From assembly GCF_003112435.1 (NCBI RefSeq), contig NZ_BDOQ01000007.1, positions 124,001 to 188,000 on the forward strand: a DNA stretch of 64,000 bases. The letters are read 5' to 3'. Source of the DNA: Novimethylophilus kurashikiensis. GTDB lineage: Bacteria; Pseudomonadota; Gammaproteobacteria; Burkholderiales; Methylophilaceae. Made by a program: the position numbers and the translations under genes. Positions 39,663-50,400 of this stretch are shown in pieces; position 1 is the first letter of the stretch; each line of letters starts with the position of its first letter. Under the pieces are notes generated by a model. It did not search any database and was not told where the DNA came from. It was given only the letters and a program-made list of their open reading frames with translations.

Positions 39663-41564
39663 ATGCACAAAGCAAAATCATTTTTATTCGCCATGTTCAT
39701 CGCTCTGGTCGGGGTGACCTTCAGCGCGAACGCTGAATCGCCGACGGCGAGCGGCATTTTTTCGACGATTGGTGGCTCTACGACTATCGATAAGGGTGGC
39801 GCAATTGAAAGCCAGGCTCGAAGCATCTATAGCTTGGGTGGGGGCATGAGTTCGTTCCACGGTAAGAAGGTGTCCCTGATTGCAGCGGACCCCCCGAGTT
39901 TTTCGGCAGGGTGTTCTGGCATTTCTTGGCACTTTGGCGGGTTCGCGTTTATCTCCGTGGACGAGATTCGCCAACTGGTCGAAGCGGTCGCACAGGCATC
40001 CTTGGGTGTGGCGGTCGACCTTGCGATGCAGACGCTTTGCCCGCAGTGCTATGCGGTGATGGCTAAGTTGCGTGAAATCGCCAATATGATGCGTAATGCT
40101 GCGGCCGATTCATGCAAGATTGCCAAAAACTTTGGCTCAATTCTGCAAGCTCAAATGCCCGGACTATTCCAGCCAAGTGCTGCTGTGGAGGAGTGTGGTG
40201 TGGATTCGTCCGCGAATAATAGCTCCGACAGCTCAATGGGCGCCCAACTTAGCAATGGCCTTTGCTCAAGCCTCTCCAAAGCAGAATCCTTCCTGAATAC
40301 AGCGGGAACGGATGTCATGAACTTTCTAAATGGGCAGCCCACTAGTGATGGGAAGACTCCCAGCAAAGAAGAGCTGGAGAAGTATGGTAATACCACGTAT
40401 GCGGCGTTAACAGCCCTCGGCTACAAGGATGGCTTTGTCAAAGATGTCCTGCTGTCCTACTTGGGCATGCGCATCATTTTCCCGAATGCTGATAGCACCT
40501 GTGCTTCCGCATTCCAGAACTTCTCCGGCACGCCTAGTGGTGACCAACCGCAGAGCATGATTTTTGAAAATAATAGTTGGTCCCCGGCCCCTGGAACTAG
40601 TACTTCTGCAAATGGCAATCACGACATCGAAGTGACTGGCAGTTCTTCGTCAGATGCGCCACGTGTTACCGCCTCGACCGTAAACGAACCAGATGCAGAA
40701 CCATCAGGAGCAACTAAAGCGGTAGGTACCGCCTGCGATGCCCCGCCTGTGCTAACGAGCACCCAAGAACTGGCGACTCTTATTGTTTGTGGTGCAGATG
40801 TAAATAAGGATAAGGAACGATTAAAGCAGCGTTTCCCAAATGCACGTATCGAGGACTCTTCCTTGGATGCGATGTGCGGCAATGCGACTACGCAGGCATC
40901 TTCGTCTAGCAGCACTGGATGGCAAGCACTTGATTGGACGGGTGAAGCGAAGAACACAATGATTTATCACTGTGGGCAGGACTCGGCTGATTGCATGGAG
41001 CCTCAAATGATGAAGCTTGAAGATGCGCTTAATCAGGACACAAGCAATGACACCAGCCCTTACACCGGATTGGCATGGATGGTTATGGATGCGCTTTACT
41101 CAGGCGTTCAAGCAGTCATTGATAACAAGCCCATGCCAGATAACACCGTGGCGATGCTGAACGGTGCGGGCTATCCACTGTATCGTCTGATTAACATGGC
41201 TGCCGTATATCCAGGCATGACGGATGAATTACTGTCCGCGTATGGCGCTTCTATTTCGGTGCAGTTTGCAATTCAGTCCATCAGCAAGATTACGCTTCCA
41301 GGTGCGAATCCTGCAATTTCGTACCTGCCTTCCAATGGGGTGTCGCAAGAGAAGTTGCTGCAATTCCGTGCTGACATCATGAATATCACGCGTCAGAACG
41401 ACAAGATGGCTGACGACGTGCTGAAGCGTTTGAGTGAGAAGCGTGCGCTAGTGGATGCGATTGTTCAAGTTAACAAGGCATTGCAAGCTGAGGTTATATC
41501 TCAAGGCCTAGGCGGTAATGCTGACCTTGCTGTAAGCCTGAAAAAGCAACTTAACACGAAGTAA
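39663..41564 (+). CDS. traH: TraH-type pilus assembly protein
   Basis: 633 residues from the ATG at 39663 (GGAAG nine bases upstream), with a Sec signal cut after ANA. The mature region has SFSAGCSGISWHFGGFAFIS and LCPQCYAVMAKLREIANMM, conserved TraH landmarks with paired Cys. It is longer than F TraH (458) because of a Ser/Thr-rich insert around residues 300-420. A C-terminal coiled-coil-like end is also present. TraH is a periplasmic or outer-membrane-associated protein of the F pilus machine. It is followed directly by traG. Confidence 0.88.
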   Translation: MHKAKSFLFAMFIALVGVTFSANAESPTASGIFSTIGGSTTIDKGGAIESQARSIYSLGGGMSSFHGKKVSLIAADPPSFSAGCSGISWHFGGFAFISVDEIRQLVEAVAQASLGVAVDLAMQTLCPQCYAVMAKLREIANMMRNAAADSCKIAKNFGSILQAQMPGLFQPSAAVEECGVDSSANNSSDSSMGAQLSNGLCSSLSKAESFLNTAGTDVMNFLNGQPTSDGKTPSKEELEKYGNTTYAALTALGYKDGFVKDVLLSYLGMRIIFPNADSTCASAFQNFSGTPSGDQPQSMIFENNSWSPAPGTSTSANGNHDIEVTGSSSSDAPRVTASTVNEPDAEPSGATKAVGTACDAPPVLTSTQELATLIVCGADVNKDKERLKQRFPNARIEDSSLDAMCGNATTQASSSSSTGWQALDWTGEAKNTMIYHCGQDSADCMEPQMMKLEDALNQDTSNDTSPYTGLAWMVMDALYSGVQAVIDNKPMPDNTVAMLNGAGYPLYRLINMAAVYPGMTDELLSAYGASISVQFAIQSISKITLPGANPAISYLPSNGVSQEKLLQFRADIMNITRQNDKMADDVLKRLSEKRALVDAIVQVNKALQAEVISQGLGGNADLAVSLKKQLNTK

Positions 41565-41580
41565 ACCTGAAAGATTTACG

Positions 41581-44574
41581 ATGAATGCTATAAACACTCG
41601 CCTGTGGGTTGTGCTCCTCGGCATCATGCTATGTGGCTTGATGCCAGGCCACGCCTTTGCCGAAAACATTATTGCGGCGCCAGGTGTAAATGGTAACGGG
41701 GACTCTGCTTGGACGGTTTATGCTTTTGGTAATGCTCAGGCAGTGGCAGACACGTTTCGCTCACTCAATAACTTCGCGACGTCTTCGCTGTTCCAGGGAA
41801 TCGTTGGCTTTATAGCTGTCCTTGGAGCGCTTACGGTAGGCCTTGCAAGTGGATTCTCCTCGGCGATTGCAAAGAAGTTCATTGGCTATATCGTTTCGGT
41901 ATACCTGATTTGTTACGTTTTCTTTGGGGTTGGCAGTGGCGGCCCGGTGTCGGTGCTTGTTGAGGTTGAGGATACCGTCGACATGACCTGGAAAGCACCG
42001 GTAACTGTCCCGGCGGTCGTCGGCATTCCCGCGTCTGTAATCTCGACAGCTGGGTTTTTGATTACTCAACAGATTGAGGCAAGCTTTGCCATCCCTGACG
42101 AGTTGAAAATGAGTAATGGGGCGCCATTCAATTTGGCGAGCTCGCTGCTCTCGGATGCCTCTCAAGCGCGTATTTCAGACCCTAACCTGTCCAGCTCTCT
42201 CGCTTACTACGTGCAGGATTGCTTCATGCCGGCCGTGGCTCGAGGGGATTTGGTGGCAACGACTTTGACTCAGTCCACCAACTTCCTTCAAGATATCCGA
42301 TGGGATTCACAATCTGTTATGGTTATGACCACGCTTGGCGGTACGTTTACTGATGCAAGCGGCAACACCACTACCAATACAGCAGGAACGCCTTCATTGG
42401 TGACCTGCCAGGTGGCCTGGAACCTTATCAACGACAACGTGAACGCCAGCGCAGGTGCCGCGGACTTTCTGAAGAATGCCAGCGCATGGGCTAAGACGCC
42501 AGCTTTGTCGGTGGTTAATTCTGCGGCAGACAGTGTAGCGCAATGGGCCTCCAACAACGGGATTACCGACGGTGGAGCATTGGTGAAGCAAACGGCTGTG
42601 TTGGCCTCATTCACTGGTGCCTTTAAGCAAGCAGCAGCTGCTACCGGAAACTCTGACTTTTTGACTGGGTTGAACGTAGCGCAGGCTCAACAACAGCAGA
42701 CGGATGGCTGGATTATGGGCGCTGAGGTATTTAACCGCTCAATGGGGTACGTGTACGCCATCCTGCAGGTGTTCGTCTATGCCGCGACTCCTTTGGTGCT
42801 GGCCGCTGCGTTGGTCCCGGGCCTAGGCTTCGCGCTGTTGAAGAACTTCGGCCAGATTCTGCTCTGGATGGCTATTTGGCAGCCAATGCTTTCCATCGTG
42901 AACTTCATCGTGATTTCGATGCAGCAGTCAGACCTTGGCGGCGCGCTGTCTAACGGTGCTGGCCAATATGGGTTTACGTTATCCAATATGGGCGTCATTT
43001 CGCAGAAAACAGCGAACATGCGTGCAGCTGCATTATTCATTGGCACCATGGTCCCGGCGTTGTCCTGGGGGCTGGTGAAGGGCTCTGTAGATTTCTCCCG
43101 GTTTGTGGGGGAGGCTGTGGGGGAGAAATTTGCTCACTCCGCAGCCCAGTCGTTGACCACGGGTAACTACAGCCTGAACCAAGCCTCGATGGATAGCTTT
43201 ACAGCTAACAAGCACTCCATCGGCACGACCGGGGATTGGGGTAACGGGTTTACCAATGCGGGTAGTGTTGGGGCCATCAATAATGCCAATACAATGGGCG
43301 GGAATATTGATGCAGGTTTTAAGCAAAATCCCAATAGAGGCCTTTCGCGTGCAGATGGGGAAAATGAAGGTGGCTCCGCTGGGGACCAGTCTGCCAAGAC
43401 AAGTGGCGCTCTGCATGCTGTGTCCGGCGGAAGCTCAGATGCATTGGCTAAATCAGGAGGGACATCAGAAAGCGGCGGCAATGCTCAAACATCCAGTGGC
43501 AACAGCAATGTTAGCGTTGGCGCGGGAGTTGGCGGCAACCTAGGTGCATTGATTCCTGGGGGCGGAAGTAACCGAGGGGGACCAGCTGGCGCGAACACAG
43601 GTATGCCCAATGTGCCAGGCGCCGTTCCTCAGGTAGCGCCACAGAATGGGTTGGTACAAGGTGCAAAAGCCGCGGCTAGAGGGGCTCTTGGCGCTATTAA
43701 TGTGAATGGGGGTGTTTCTGCTGGCACAAGCCAGAACAACTCGAACACACATGGTACAAATGACAATACAGGCACGACAGGAACTAAGACCATTACAGGC
43801 TCAGTAACGGATACCGAGACGAATGGTGTTAGCAACAATAAGTCAGCTGGAACTACACACGGATACCAAAAGTCTGAGACCGTTACCACTACGGGTGTAA
43901 CGTCTCTTGGCGACCGGGTAGCTGCTCTTGCTGCCGTCCGAGGTGAACGTAGCCATATGGGCAACTATGATAGCGGGCCTGCCATGGCGGGATGGCGTGA
44001 GACATCTGCTCCTGCTTTAAAATCACATGCAGGCCAACAAATGACCGAGCTAAACTCCCCTGGGGCTGTAGAAAATAAGGTTGCTGAAGAAAAGACGTCC
44101 ATCGATAAGGAACACGACCAATACTCAAAAGAAGCCGAGGATAAAGCAAAGGTTGCTGATAAGAAGAAGGCTGAAGCCACGCAGGCCGCTGATGCTGAAC
44201 GCGCTCACGCGGCAAAGGCTTTGAAATCGGAAAAGGGTGCAGCACAGGAAGGTGCGCTTCATCGCGCTGGTCGTGAACCGCATGTGGCTAAAGTAGTCGC
44301 GGGCGCAAAACATGTTGCAGAGTCAGTAACCAATGCCACGGACAAACTTGAGCAAAAGTTCGCTGATGGAAAAGACGCCGCTAAGGAAATGGGCGCAAAT
44401 GCAGCAACTAAGGCAGCCAATGTAGCATCTACCGTCAAGGAAAAGTACAAGGAGGGTAATGACAGTATGCGGGATGCTGCCGTCTCAGGCTTGGATAAAG
44501 TGAAGAACATACTCCATCACCAGTCCACGCCGGCAGCCGCCCCTGACCACAGTCAGACGCAGACGCCGCGATAA
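41581..44574 (+). CDS. traG: TraG-type mating-pair protein
   Basis: 997 residues. A Sec signal or first helix (1-27), then several membrane helices in the first 520 residues (e.g. LFQGIVGFIAVLGALTVGLA; AILQVFVYAATPLVLAAALV), matching TraG_N. A long low-complexity periplasmic region follows, rich in Gly, Ser, Thr and Asn, then a Lys/Ala/Glu coiled coil (about 820-990). F TraG acts in pilus assembly through its N-terminus and in mating-pair stabilisation and entry exclusion through its C-terminus. The C-terminal half here is unlike F and probably specific for this element. A terminator follows. Confidence 0.88.
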   Translation: MNAINTRLWVVLLGIMLCGLMPGHAFAENIIAAPGVNGNGDSAWTVYAFGNAQAVADTFRSLNNFATSSLFQGIVGFIAVLGALTVGLASGFSSAIAKKFIGYIVSVYLICYVFFGVGSGGPVSVLVEVEDTVDMTWKAPVTVPAVVGIPASVISTAGFLITQQIEASFAIPDELKMSNGAPFNLASSLLSDASQARISDPNLSSSLAYYVQDCFMPAVARGDLVATTLTQSTNFLQDIRWDSQSVMVMTTLGGTFTDASGNTTTNTAGTPSLVTCQVAWNLINDNVNASAGAADFLKNASAWAKTPALSVVNSAADSVAQWASNNGITDGGALVKQTAVLASFTGAFKQAAAATGNSDFLTGLNVAQAQQQQTDGWIMGAEVFNRSMGYVYAILQVFVYAATPLVLAAALVPGLGFALLKNFGQILLWMAIWQPMLSIVNFIVISMQQSDLGGALSNGAGQYGFTLSNMGVISQKTANMRAAALFIGTMVPALSWGLVKGSVDFSRFVGEAVGEKFAHSAAQSLTTGNYSLNQASMDSFTANKHSIGTTGDWGNGFTNAGSVGAINNANTMGGNIDAGFKQNPNRGLSRADGENEGGSAGDQSAKTSGALHAVSGGSSDALAKSGGTSESGGNAQTSSGNSNVSVGAGVGGNLGALIPGGGSNRGGPAGANTGMPNVPGAVPQVAPQNGLVQGAKAAARGALGAINVNGGVSAGTSQNNSNTHGTNDNTGTTGTKTITGSVTDTETNGVSNNKSAGTTHGYQKSETVTTTGVTSLGDRVAALAAVRGERSHMGNYDSGPAMAGWRETSAPALKSHAGQQMTELNSPGAVENKVAEEKTSIDKEHDQYSKEAEDKAKVADKKKAEATQAADAERAHAAKALKSEKGAAQEGALHRAGREPHVAKVVAGAKHVAESVTNATDKLEQKFADGKDAAKEMGANAATKAANVASTVKEKYKEGNDSMRDAAVSGLDKVKNILHHQSTPAAAPDHSQTQTPR

Positions 44575-44590
44575 GCTAGGCAAGATAGAC

Positions 44591-44620
44591 AAAAGGCCGG
44601 AAATTCCGGCCTTTTGTTTT
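44591..44620. terminator. Terminator shared by traG and the convergent small gene
   Basis: Stem AAAAGGCCGG/CCGGCCTTTT with loop AAATT and T-run on the right; the A-run on the left makes it work in both directions. Confidence 0.88.
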
Positions 44621-44852
44621 ACATCACAGAGAGGAGTCCCCAGACAACTGCGCCTGCGAGCGCAACCCATAGGGCAAGCTTTGTCATGCCCCAGGAGAAT
44701 CTGATAACTGGCGCCACCATCGCCTTGGCCTTCGCGTACATCACGCGATTCTTAGGCTCCGGCTCGGCGGGAAATTCAGCGCTGGAAAGCTTTTCCATCT
44801 CGTAATGCAGCCCTGGAATTTTGATTTCGTTCTGGGCGGAATTCGTATTCAT
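44619..44852 (-). CDS. Small inner-membrane protein near traG and traI
   Basis: 77 residues. The N-terminal half is soluble and charged (EIKIPGLHYEMEKLSSAEFP), the C-terminal half is a membrane hairpin or single helix (VIRFSWGMTKLALWVALAGAVVWGLL). No known family; size and topology resemble entry-exclusion or accessory transfer proteins. It is transcribed opposite to all nearby transfer genes, from a promoter inside a palindrome-rich region (44915-44965), so it is probably regulated separately. Confidence 0.6.
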   Translation of the reverse strand: MNTNSAQNEIKIPGLHYEMEKLSSAEFPAEPEPKNRVMYAKAKAMVAPVIRFSWGMTKLALWVALAGAVVWGLLSVM

Positions 44853-44914
44853 GATGCTACTTAACGACCTCTAAAGTTGACCACAGTATTTAGTGGCTAG
44901 GTGATGCTTCAGCT

Positions 44915-44951
44915 ACTAAATTTAGTTCATGGTTAAGTTATATCATGAACT
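44915..44951. repeat. Palindromic operator-like region before the 77-residue gene
   Basis: Two overlapping palindromes: ACTAAATTTAGT (44915-44926) and AGTTCATG...CATGAACT (44924-44931 and 44944-44951). The second one brackets the -10 element of the leftward promoter. This arrangement fits a repressor binding site. Confidence 0.6.
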
Positions 44952-44965
44952 GTAAATAATGTCAA
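44937..44965 (-). promoter_or_regulatory. Promoter of the 77-residue membrane-protein gene
   Basis: On the minus strand, TTGACA (44965-44960), 17-base spacer, TATAAC (44942-44937). The -10 lies inside an inverted repeat, so transcription is probably repressible. Confidence 0.75.
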
Positions 44966-45010
44966 GCACTATTTATGATTACGCTTGTCGGCAAAGCATG
45001 TATTTCAGCC

Positions 45011-45040
45011 TATACATGTGGTGGCCGCTAAGCGGCTTTT
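45011..45040 (+). promoter_or_regulatory. Putative -10 and short attenuator-like hairpin before traI
   Basis: CCTATACA (-10-like, 45011-45016) is followed by GCCGC-TAA-GCGGC and TTTT (45024-45040), then the traI ATG at 45062. The hairpin would lie in the leader and could reduce relaxase expression. The stem is short, so this is tentative. Confidence 0.35.
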
Positions 45041-45061
45041 AATATTGGCAAGGTGTTTATC

Positions 45062-47428
45062 ATGATTACCTCACTTACAACATCGCTGATTCGCATCACG
45101 CTGTTCTGGTACATCCTAGGGGTTCTGGTTCTATTTATCGGGGACCCGGCATGGGCCGAGCAGGCGTATACACGGCTAGCCCTCTACCCATGGGTGCCGA
45201 CCGTTAAGTTTCATGGGCTCGGAACGGCAGCGAGTGTTCAGTGGCATCTGCTCGCTTATTGGACGATGCCTATCCTAGTGATGTGGGCGATTTCGATAAG
45301 TGTTAGCTATGGTGTCACTTGGCTCTATCAATCCTCCCATCTCTCTGCCCGTAAAGACCGGCTTGCTCCTCGAGGCAAGTTCTGGGGAGTCACCGTTCCC
45401 GGCTACTCTATCGGCGCTTTGCCGGAAGCTACAACACCCGCCCTTACCGGTGCCCCTGTTACCTTGCCCGGCGGGACCTACAAAAAGGGCGCCGCTACGG
45501 TAACGCTTGGCAACGTATTGAATGAAGCGGTCAATCTGCTCACGCCCGCGGAGCGCTTGTTGTGCGAGGAGTTGCTACAGCTTCTATATGCTGCCCCGGG
45601 ACATTTCGCCGGGCATGGCCACGGGGTAGGCTTGCTCGAGCACACGCTAAACGTCGTGACGGAAGCGGCGGTCAAGTGCAATCCTGAATTCCGCCTTCCG
45701 CTTATTGCGGCCCTGGCCCACGATATCGGCAAACTAGTCACCTTCCAGCCTGACGGGAAGGGTGGTTGGGTCCGCCGCGGGCTGCACTCACGAGAAAGCG
45801 TCCGCATCCTGGCAACACTGTCAGGGTTTGAGGCGCTGCCAGAGCTCCATCGAGATGCGCTGCTTCTCGCAGTGAAGTATGACCATGCACCCAATAAGAT
45901 GCCGCAACTCCGTGGCTCGCGCGAAGCCAGTATGCTGGCCATGCGCATCATCACCGCGCTATCCCATGCCGATAAGGCCGCGACCGCCGGCGAGAAGGAC
46001 CGGAACCTGGTCAAACTCAAGCCGGAAGACTTGCTGTGGCAAGACTTCATCGACTTTCTGCGCGAAGCCCCCGTGGTGCAGCGCGGGAAGAAGGGCGCAG
46101 CCAACCAGGTCAATAATCCTCCCGACAGCCCATACGTTTATATCTACGAAGCCCCTTGGCGTGACGCCGCTATTCCGCGCATGCCGGCCGAGGTGGCTGC
46201 TGCGCTCGACTTGACCCGTCGGGACCCGGGTAAGCTGGCCAAGTACACTCGCATCCTGGCAGAGCGTTTACGCAAGGAAGGCCTTCTGGTCGATGAGCAC
46301 GAGGGTAAGTCTGTATCCGAGGCTAATCCGTTGTGGGATATTCAATCCGGAACCGGCGAGAAGGCGGTGGTTCTCCGCGGTATCCTGGTGTTGCGCGCAG
46401 ACGCGTTGTGGAAGGCGGTGAATTACCGCATCTCCACCAAGTCGCCATTCCCGGTCCAGATTCTGGCGCCTAACGGGGATGCTGATGGCGCAGTCAATGA
46501 AGCGCCGAAGGCGAACCGTGAAGTGCCGAAAACGCCTGATGTCACGGATGTCGTCAAGGTGGACGATGTGAATAGCTCCGACACGATGGCGGCCCTTGGC
46601 CTCACGGCACAGGCGGACGTCACGCCGGCAGCCTCCGAGGCTTCCGCCGAAGCCTCGGCAGAAGATGCTTCTCATCCCACTCATTCCGCACCAGCGGCGC
46701 CCAAGCCTAAAACGCGTGGCCGATTCAAGGGCGCGGCGCCATCACAGGCGCAGGATGATGTCCTCGGGCTGGGGCTTGGTCCGGCTAAGAAGCCGGAAAA
46801 GCCTAAGCGTGAACAGGATGCTGCTCCCACTGCCCCGTCAATCGAGAATGCTCCGCCCGTGCCCGAGGCGGCCATAGCCGCCGAAACTGTTCCGGATGCG
46901 GAGCCCCTGGCCACAGAGGAGCCCGCAGCATTCGATATGTCGTCAATGCTGGAAAGTGCGCTGGGTGCCCTGAAGACCGAGACGCCAACACTCGAGGCGA
47001 CAGAAGACTTCCCTGAAATGATGTGGGAAGAGCCCGTAGACGCTCCTATGGAGCCCGCGCCGCAGCCCGTGGTTGAAGTGGCGCCCGCTCCCGCTGAGAC
47101 AGCCGCAGCCCCGGCGCCTAAGCCTGCACCAGCAAAAGAGCCCAATCCTCAGCCAGCGGCTGTGAAGGAACCAGCCCCAGCGTCGAATGAGGTGACGTCG
47201 CCCGAGCTTAGCCGCGCAGAAAAGCGGGAAGGGTTGGCCATCGCCGATGAGGCGGCCTGTGCCGCCTATCCTGGATTGGACCTTGGGGACAAATATTACA
47301 CCGAGCATTCGCGTGCTGTTCAAGCGGGATTGAAAAAGCCAGGCAGCCGGTACAAAGGGGATGACAAGTCGAAACAAATCGAATTGACAGCTTCCGGCCC
47401 GCGACGCGGAAGGAGAAAACCTAGCTAG
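45062..47428 (+). CDS. traI: MobH-type relaxase with N-terminal membrane helices
   Basis: 788 residues from the ATG at 45062 (AAGG upstream). The MobH/TraI_2 domain shows the three-His motif GHGHGVGLLEHTLNV (about 183-197) and an HD pair, ALAHDIGKL (about 215-223). Unusually, two membrane helices come first: IRITLFWYILGVLVLFIG (about 10-27) and LLAYWTMPILVMWAISISVSYG (about 63-84). The second half is a long Pro/Ala/Glu-rich linker ending in a basic tail. MobH relaxases nick oriT and pilot the strand into the recipient. The gene lies between traG and traN. Confidence 0.87.
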   Translation: MITSLTTSLIRITLFWYILGVLVLFIGDPAWAEQAYTRLALYPWVPTVKFHGLGTAASVQWHLLAYWTMPILVMWAISISVSYGVTWLYQSSHLSARKDRLAPRGKFWGVTVPGYSIGALPEATTPALTGAPVTLPGGTYKKGAATVTLGNVLNEAVNLLTPAERLLCEELLQLLYAAPGHFAGHGHGVGLLEHTLNVVTEAAVKCNPEFRLPLIAALAHDIGKLVTFQPDGKGGWVRRGLHSRESVRILATLSGFEALPELHRDALLLAVKYDHAPNKMPQLRGSREASMLAMRIITALSHADKAATAGEKDRNLVKLKPEDLLWQDFIDFLREAPVVQRGKKGAANQVNNPPDSPYVYIYEAPWRDAAIPRMPAEVAAALDLTRRDPGKLAKYTRILAERLRKEGLLVDEHEGKSVSEANPLWDIQSGTGEKAVVLRGILVLRADALWKAVNYRISTKSPFPVQILAPNGDADGAVNEAPKANREVPKTPDVTDVVKVDDVNSSDTMAALGLTAQADVTPAASEASAEASAEDASHPTHSAPAAPKPKTRGRFKGAAPSQAQDDVLGLGLGPAKKPEKPKREQDAAPTAPSIENAPPVPEAAIAAETVPDAEPLATEEPAAFDMSSMLESALGALKTETPTLEATEDFPEMMWEEPVDAPMEPAPQPVVEVAPAPAETAAAPAPKPAPAKEPNPQPAAVKEPAPASNEVTSPELSRAEKREGLAIADEAACAAYPGLDLGDKYYTEHSRAVQAGLKKPGSRYKGDDKSKQIELTASGPRRGRRKPS

Positions 47429-47433
47429 TCGGG

Positions 47434-47462
47434 TGGAAATATAGGGGGCTTGGTGATATACT
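47434..47462 (+). promoter_or_regulatory. Promoter upstream of traN
   Basis: TGGAAA (47434-47439), 17-base spacer, TATACT (47457-47462), 28 bases before the ATG at 47491. Confidence 0.6.
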
Positions 47463-47490
47463 TTTAAATAGCAATTTTGTCTACTTAGAA

Positions 47491-50400
47491 ATGCTGAGCC
47501 CTACTATGTCTCGCTTTGTAAAAATTCAAAGCATGGCAGCTGCTTTTTATGCGGCCGCCATGCTCATGCTGCTTCCCGGGCAAGCTGATGCCACGCTGAA
47601 GTGTCAGGAAATCGTCTCACAAATGACGTGCTCCGACTCGGCGCCGCACTCGTACGAGTATGCCCCTGGCCAGTCCACGATGATTCCAGCGCCGGTGATT
47701 TCTGGCTTCCCCTCTGCGTGCTGGACGTGGCAGCGAAAATTCCAGTGTGTGGAGCAGGACCCTATCTACACCTGTGACCCGACGGCCGACTTTAGTTATG
47801 TTAAGGCTAACTGCAGCTTGACTGCTGCGGCTATTAACAGCACGGTCACCATCAGTTCGCTCACCTTCATTACCAACGCGACTTACACCTATCGCTGCCC
47901 TTTCAGCGACTTCACCACCTCGCAAACGCTGCCTAATGGCCAAGAATGCGTACTGCTGAACTCTACGACGACGGATACTGCATCGGCGCCTGCTGCACCT
48001 ACGGGAACTGCCCCGTCTACCGGCTCAGGTAATCCGCCGACCACCACATCGCTGTCCACAACTACGGTTACCGACCAGCAGAAGGTGGATAACTACGTTT
48101 GCTACTACCCTCCTCAAACCACCTGCTCTGACACTTGCTACCAGACGGTGACGGACCCGGCTACGGGTAAGGTTACGCAAACACCGGTTGCGTGTACTAA
48201 CCCAGTTTCGAGCTGCGTGGTAACCAACGACCAATGTACTGGCGCGCTTACTACCGCTAGCGATGGTACGACGGTGACCTCCACCAACCAGAATCTGGGC
48301 CCTGATGGTCGATGCATCAATCGTCAAACCACATCACTTTGCCAAGCTGGGGATATTCCGCGGTGCTTGAATAAGGAGAGCTGCACGCTATCCTCCACGA
48401 CACCCTCGGATATACAGGCCAATGGTGTGGCCATGTCGCAGACACAGAAGTACATCTGCTCAAACCAGACGGAGTCATGCGCGCAAACCTCAACCGTCAG
48501 CAATTGCGTTCACGCCAACGCATGGGGCTGGGATAACCTGTCCATCAAGAATCAGGTAGGACAAGGCTTGGGAGAGTTTAACCAGGCGCTCGCCAAGGCC
48601 GATGCCATCCAGAAGGGGATGAATGAGGGTGACCCGTACATTTTCTCTGGCCAAGACCGCCGTTGCCACTATGCGGTAGGTAGCTTCTGGAATACATTCA
48701 TCACGATTGCCGTGATTGCAGCAACGATGGTCGCCACCGGCGGAACTTCGGCTGGCTTGATGTCTACTGCGTTGCAATCCGCAGGCATGACGGCGGCAGC
48801 GGCCAATACTGCGGCAATTAGTATTCAGGTTGGCTATTCCGCGGTTAGTGATGCGGTGGATAGCCAAGCATTTGGCTCAGATTGCTGCAAAAACTACGTC
48901 ATTGAGGGTAGTGACGGCCCCTTCCGCTTCGGCAGTTGCTCTATCGACGAAGTTAAACTGGCGGTATCTCGCCGTAAAGGGCTCTACCACTATCTTGGTA
49001 CATACTGCTCGAAGAAGGGTGGCTTCCCGCTGCGTGAGTGCAAGGAGAAGACGAAGACCTATTGCACCTTCGACGACATGTTGGCCTTGACTGTGAATGA
49101 GCAGGGGCGTGCTCAGCTGGATGCTTTGGCTTCAGCCGACCCGGCAAGCACGCAATCTACGCCGGAAATGAAAGCAAGCCTCTACACAACCGAGCCCGCA
49201 ACGCCGACTCACTACATTGAGCTGGCCAATGCGCACTGGACTAAGCTGACTTCTTTCAACCACTCGCAAATTTGGTTCTGGCAATTCCCTGGTTACTGCC
49301 AAACTCAGGATTTGCAGACAGCGGCATACAACCTGTACGAGGCGGATATAAATGCTGCTCTCAGCACTCAAGGCATCCAGCCAGGAACGATGACCAAGGA
49401 CCAGGCGATTGCGTTCTTGAAGCAGGCTGTCAATCTGCCCTCATTCCAGGAGTGCCCTGAATCGCCAGGCATGGCATCCTTTATGACCTGCAGCCTAAAG
49501 GACGATTCATGCGATGTCACCAAGTTGCCTGAAGGTCCTACAGGCGTAGAAATTGATGCGACCGGAACGGACACCTCCACAGCAGACGTCAACTGGCGTA
49601 TTCAGCAGCTTGATACCTTTGCGATGCCTGGTGACTATGGAGTGACGTCCACGATGCCTACGGATGCCACATTTGCAGCGGTCAGCGCGAGCGTCAACGA
49701 GTATGTGACGAAGACCGGCTCCTGCCATACCGATGGGGCCTGCGACTTCATGTTCGCGGTGACGGATAAGACGGCAAACTCCCTGGGCGCTCACAAGCGC
49801 GTCAAGGACTATGCTCAGTTCCCGCTCTATATGTCGATGCAAAGCGCTGCATGGCCGACGATTAACTATCTGTCTGCCGATGGCACGCTGGATACGGCTG
49901 CGCGCTCGGCTGACCCCAACCTTGGTTTGGGTACGCCATTGACGGTTAGCACGCAACGTTTCCTGTTCCACCCGAACTCGTTGCTCACTGCACCGGCAAG
50001 TGGCATCCATGACAAGGTGTTGCTCGACTGGGGTAACAGCCCGCTCACGAACAATCCGGCCGTGGACTTTGCGCCGATTCTTGTGCCAACGTCATTACCG
50101 CCGGCAACCAAGGGGTTCTACCCGTACGGTGACACGAGCAACAATGGCAAGCACTTCTACTTGTCTGGCGGTTGTGACCCCAACTCGAAGTGGTGCGACT
50201 ACACGGTTGAGGTGGATATTTCGGTACCGCGCCACCCATGGGGTAGTGCTAAACACCCGCGCTGCTGGGGCTTCACCATCGAACAGATGGCTGCGCTGGA
50301 CTTCAACAAGATGGACCTGTCCAAGTGGATTGATTCGCTGAACTTGGATTCGGCCGCAAATGGCTTGACCGGCCAGGCTGCCAAAGCCATGACCGACCAG

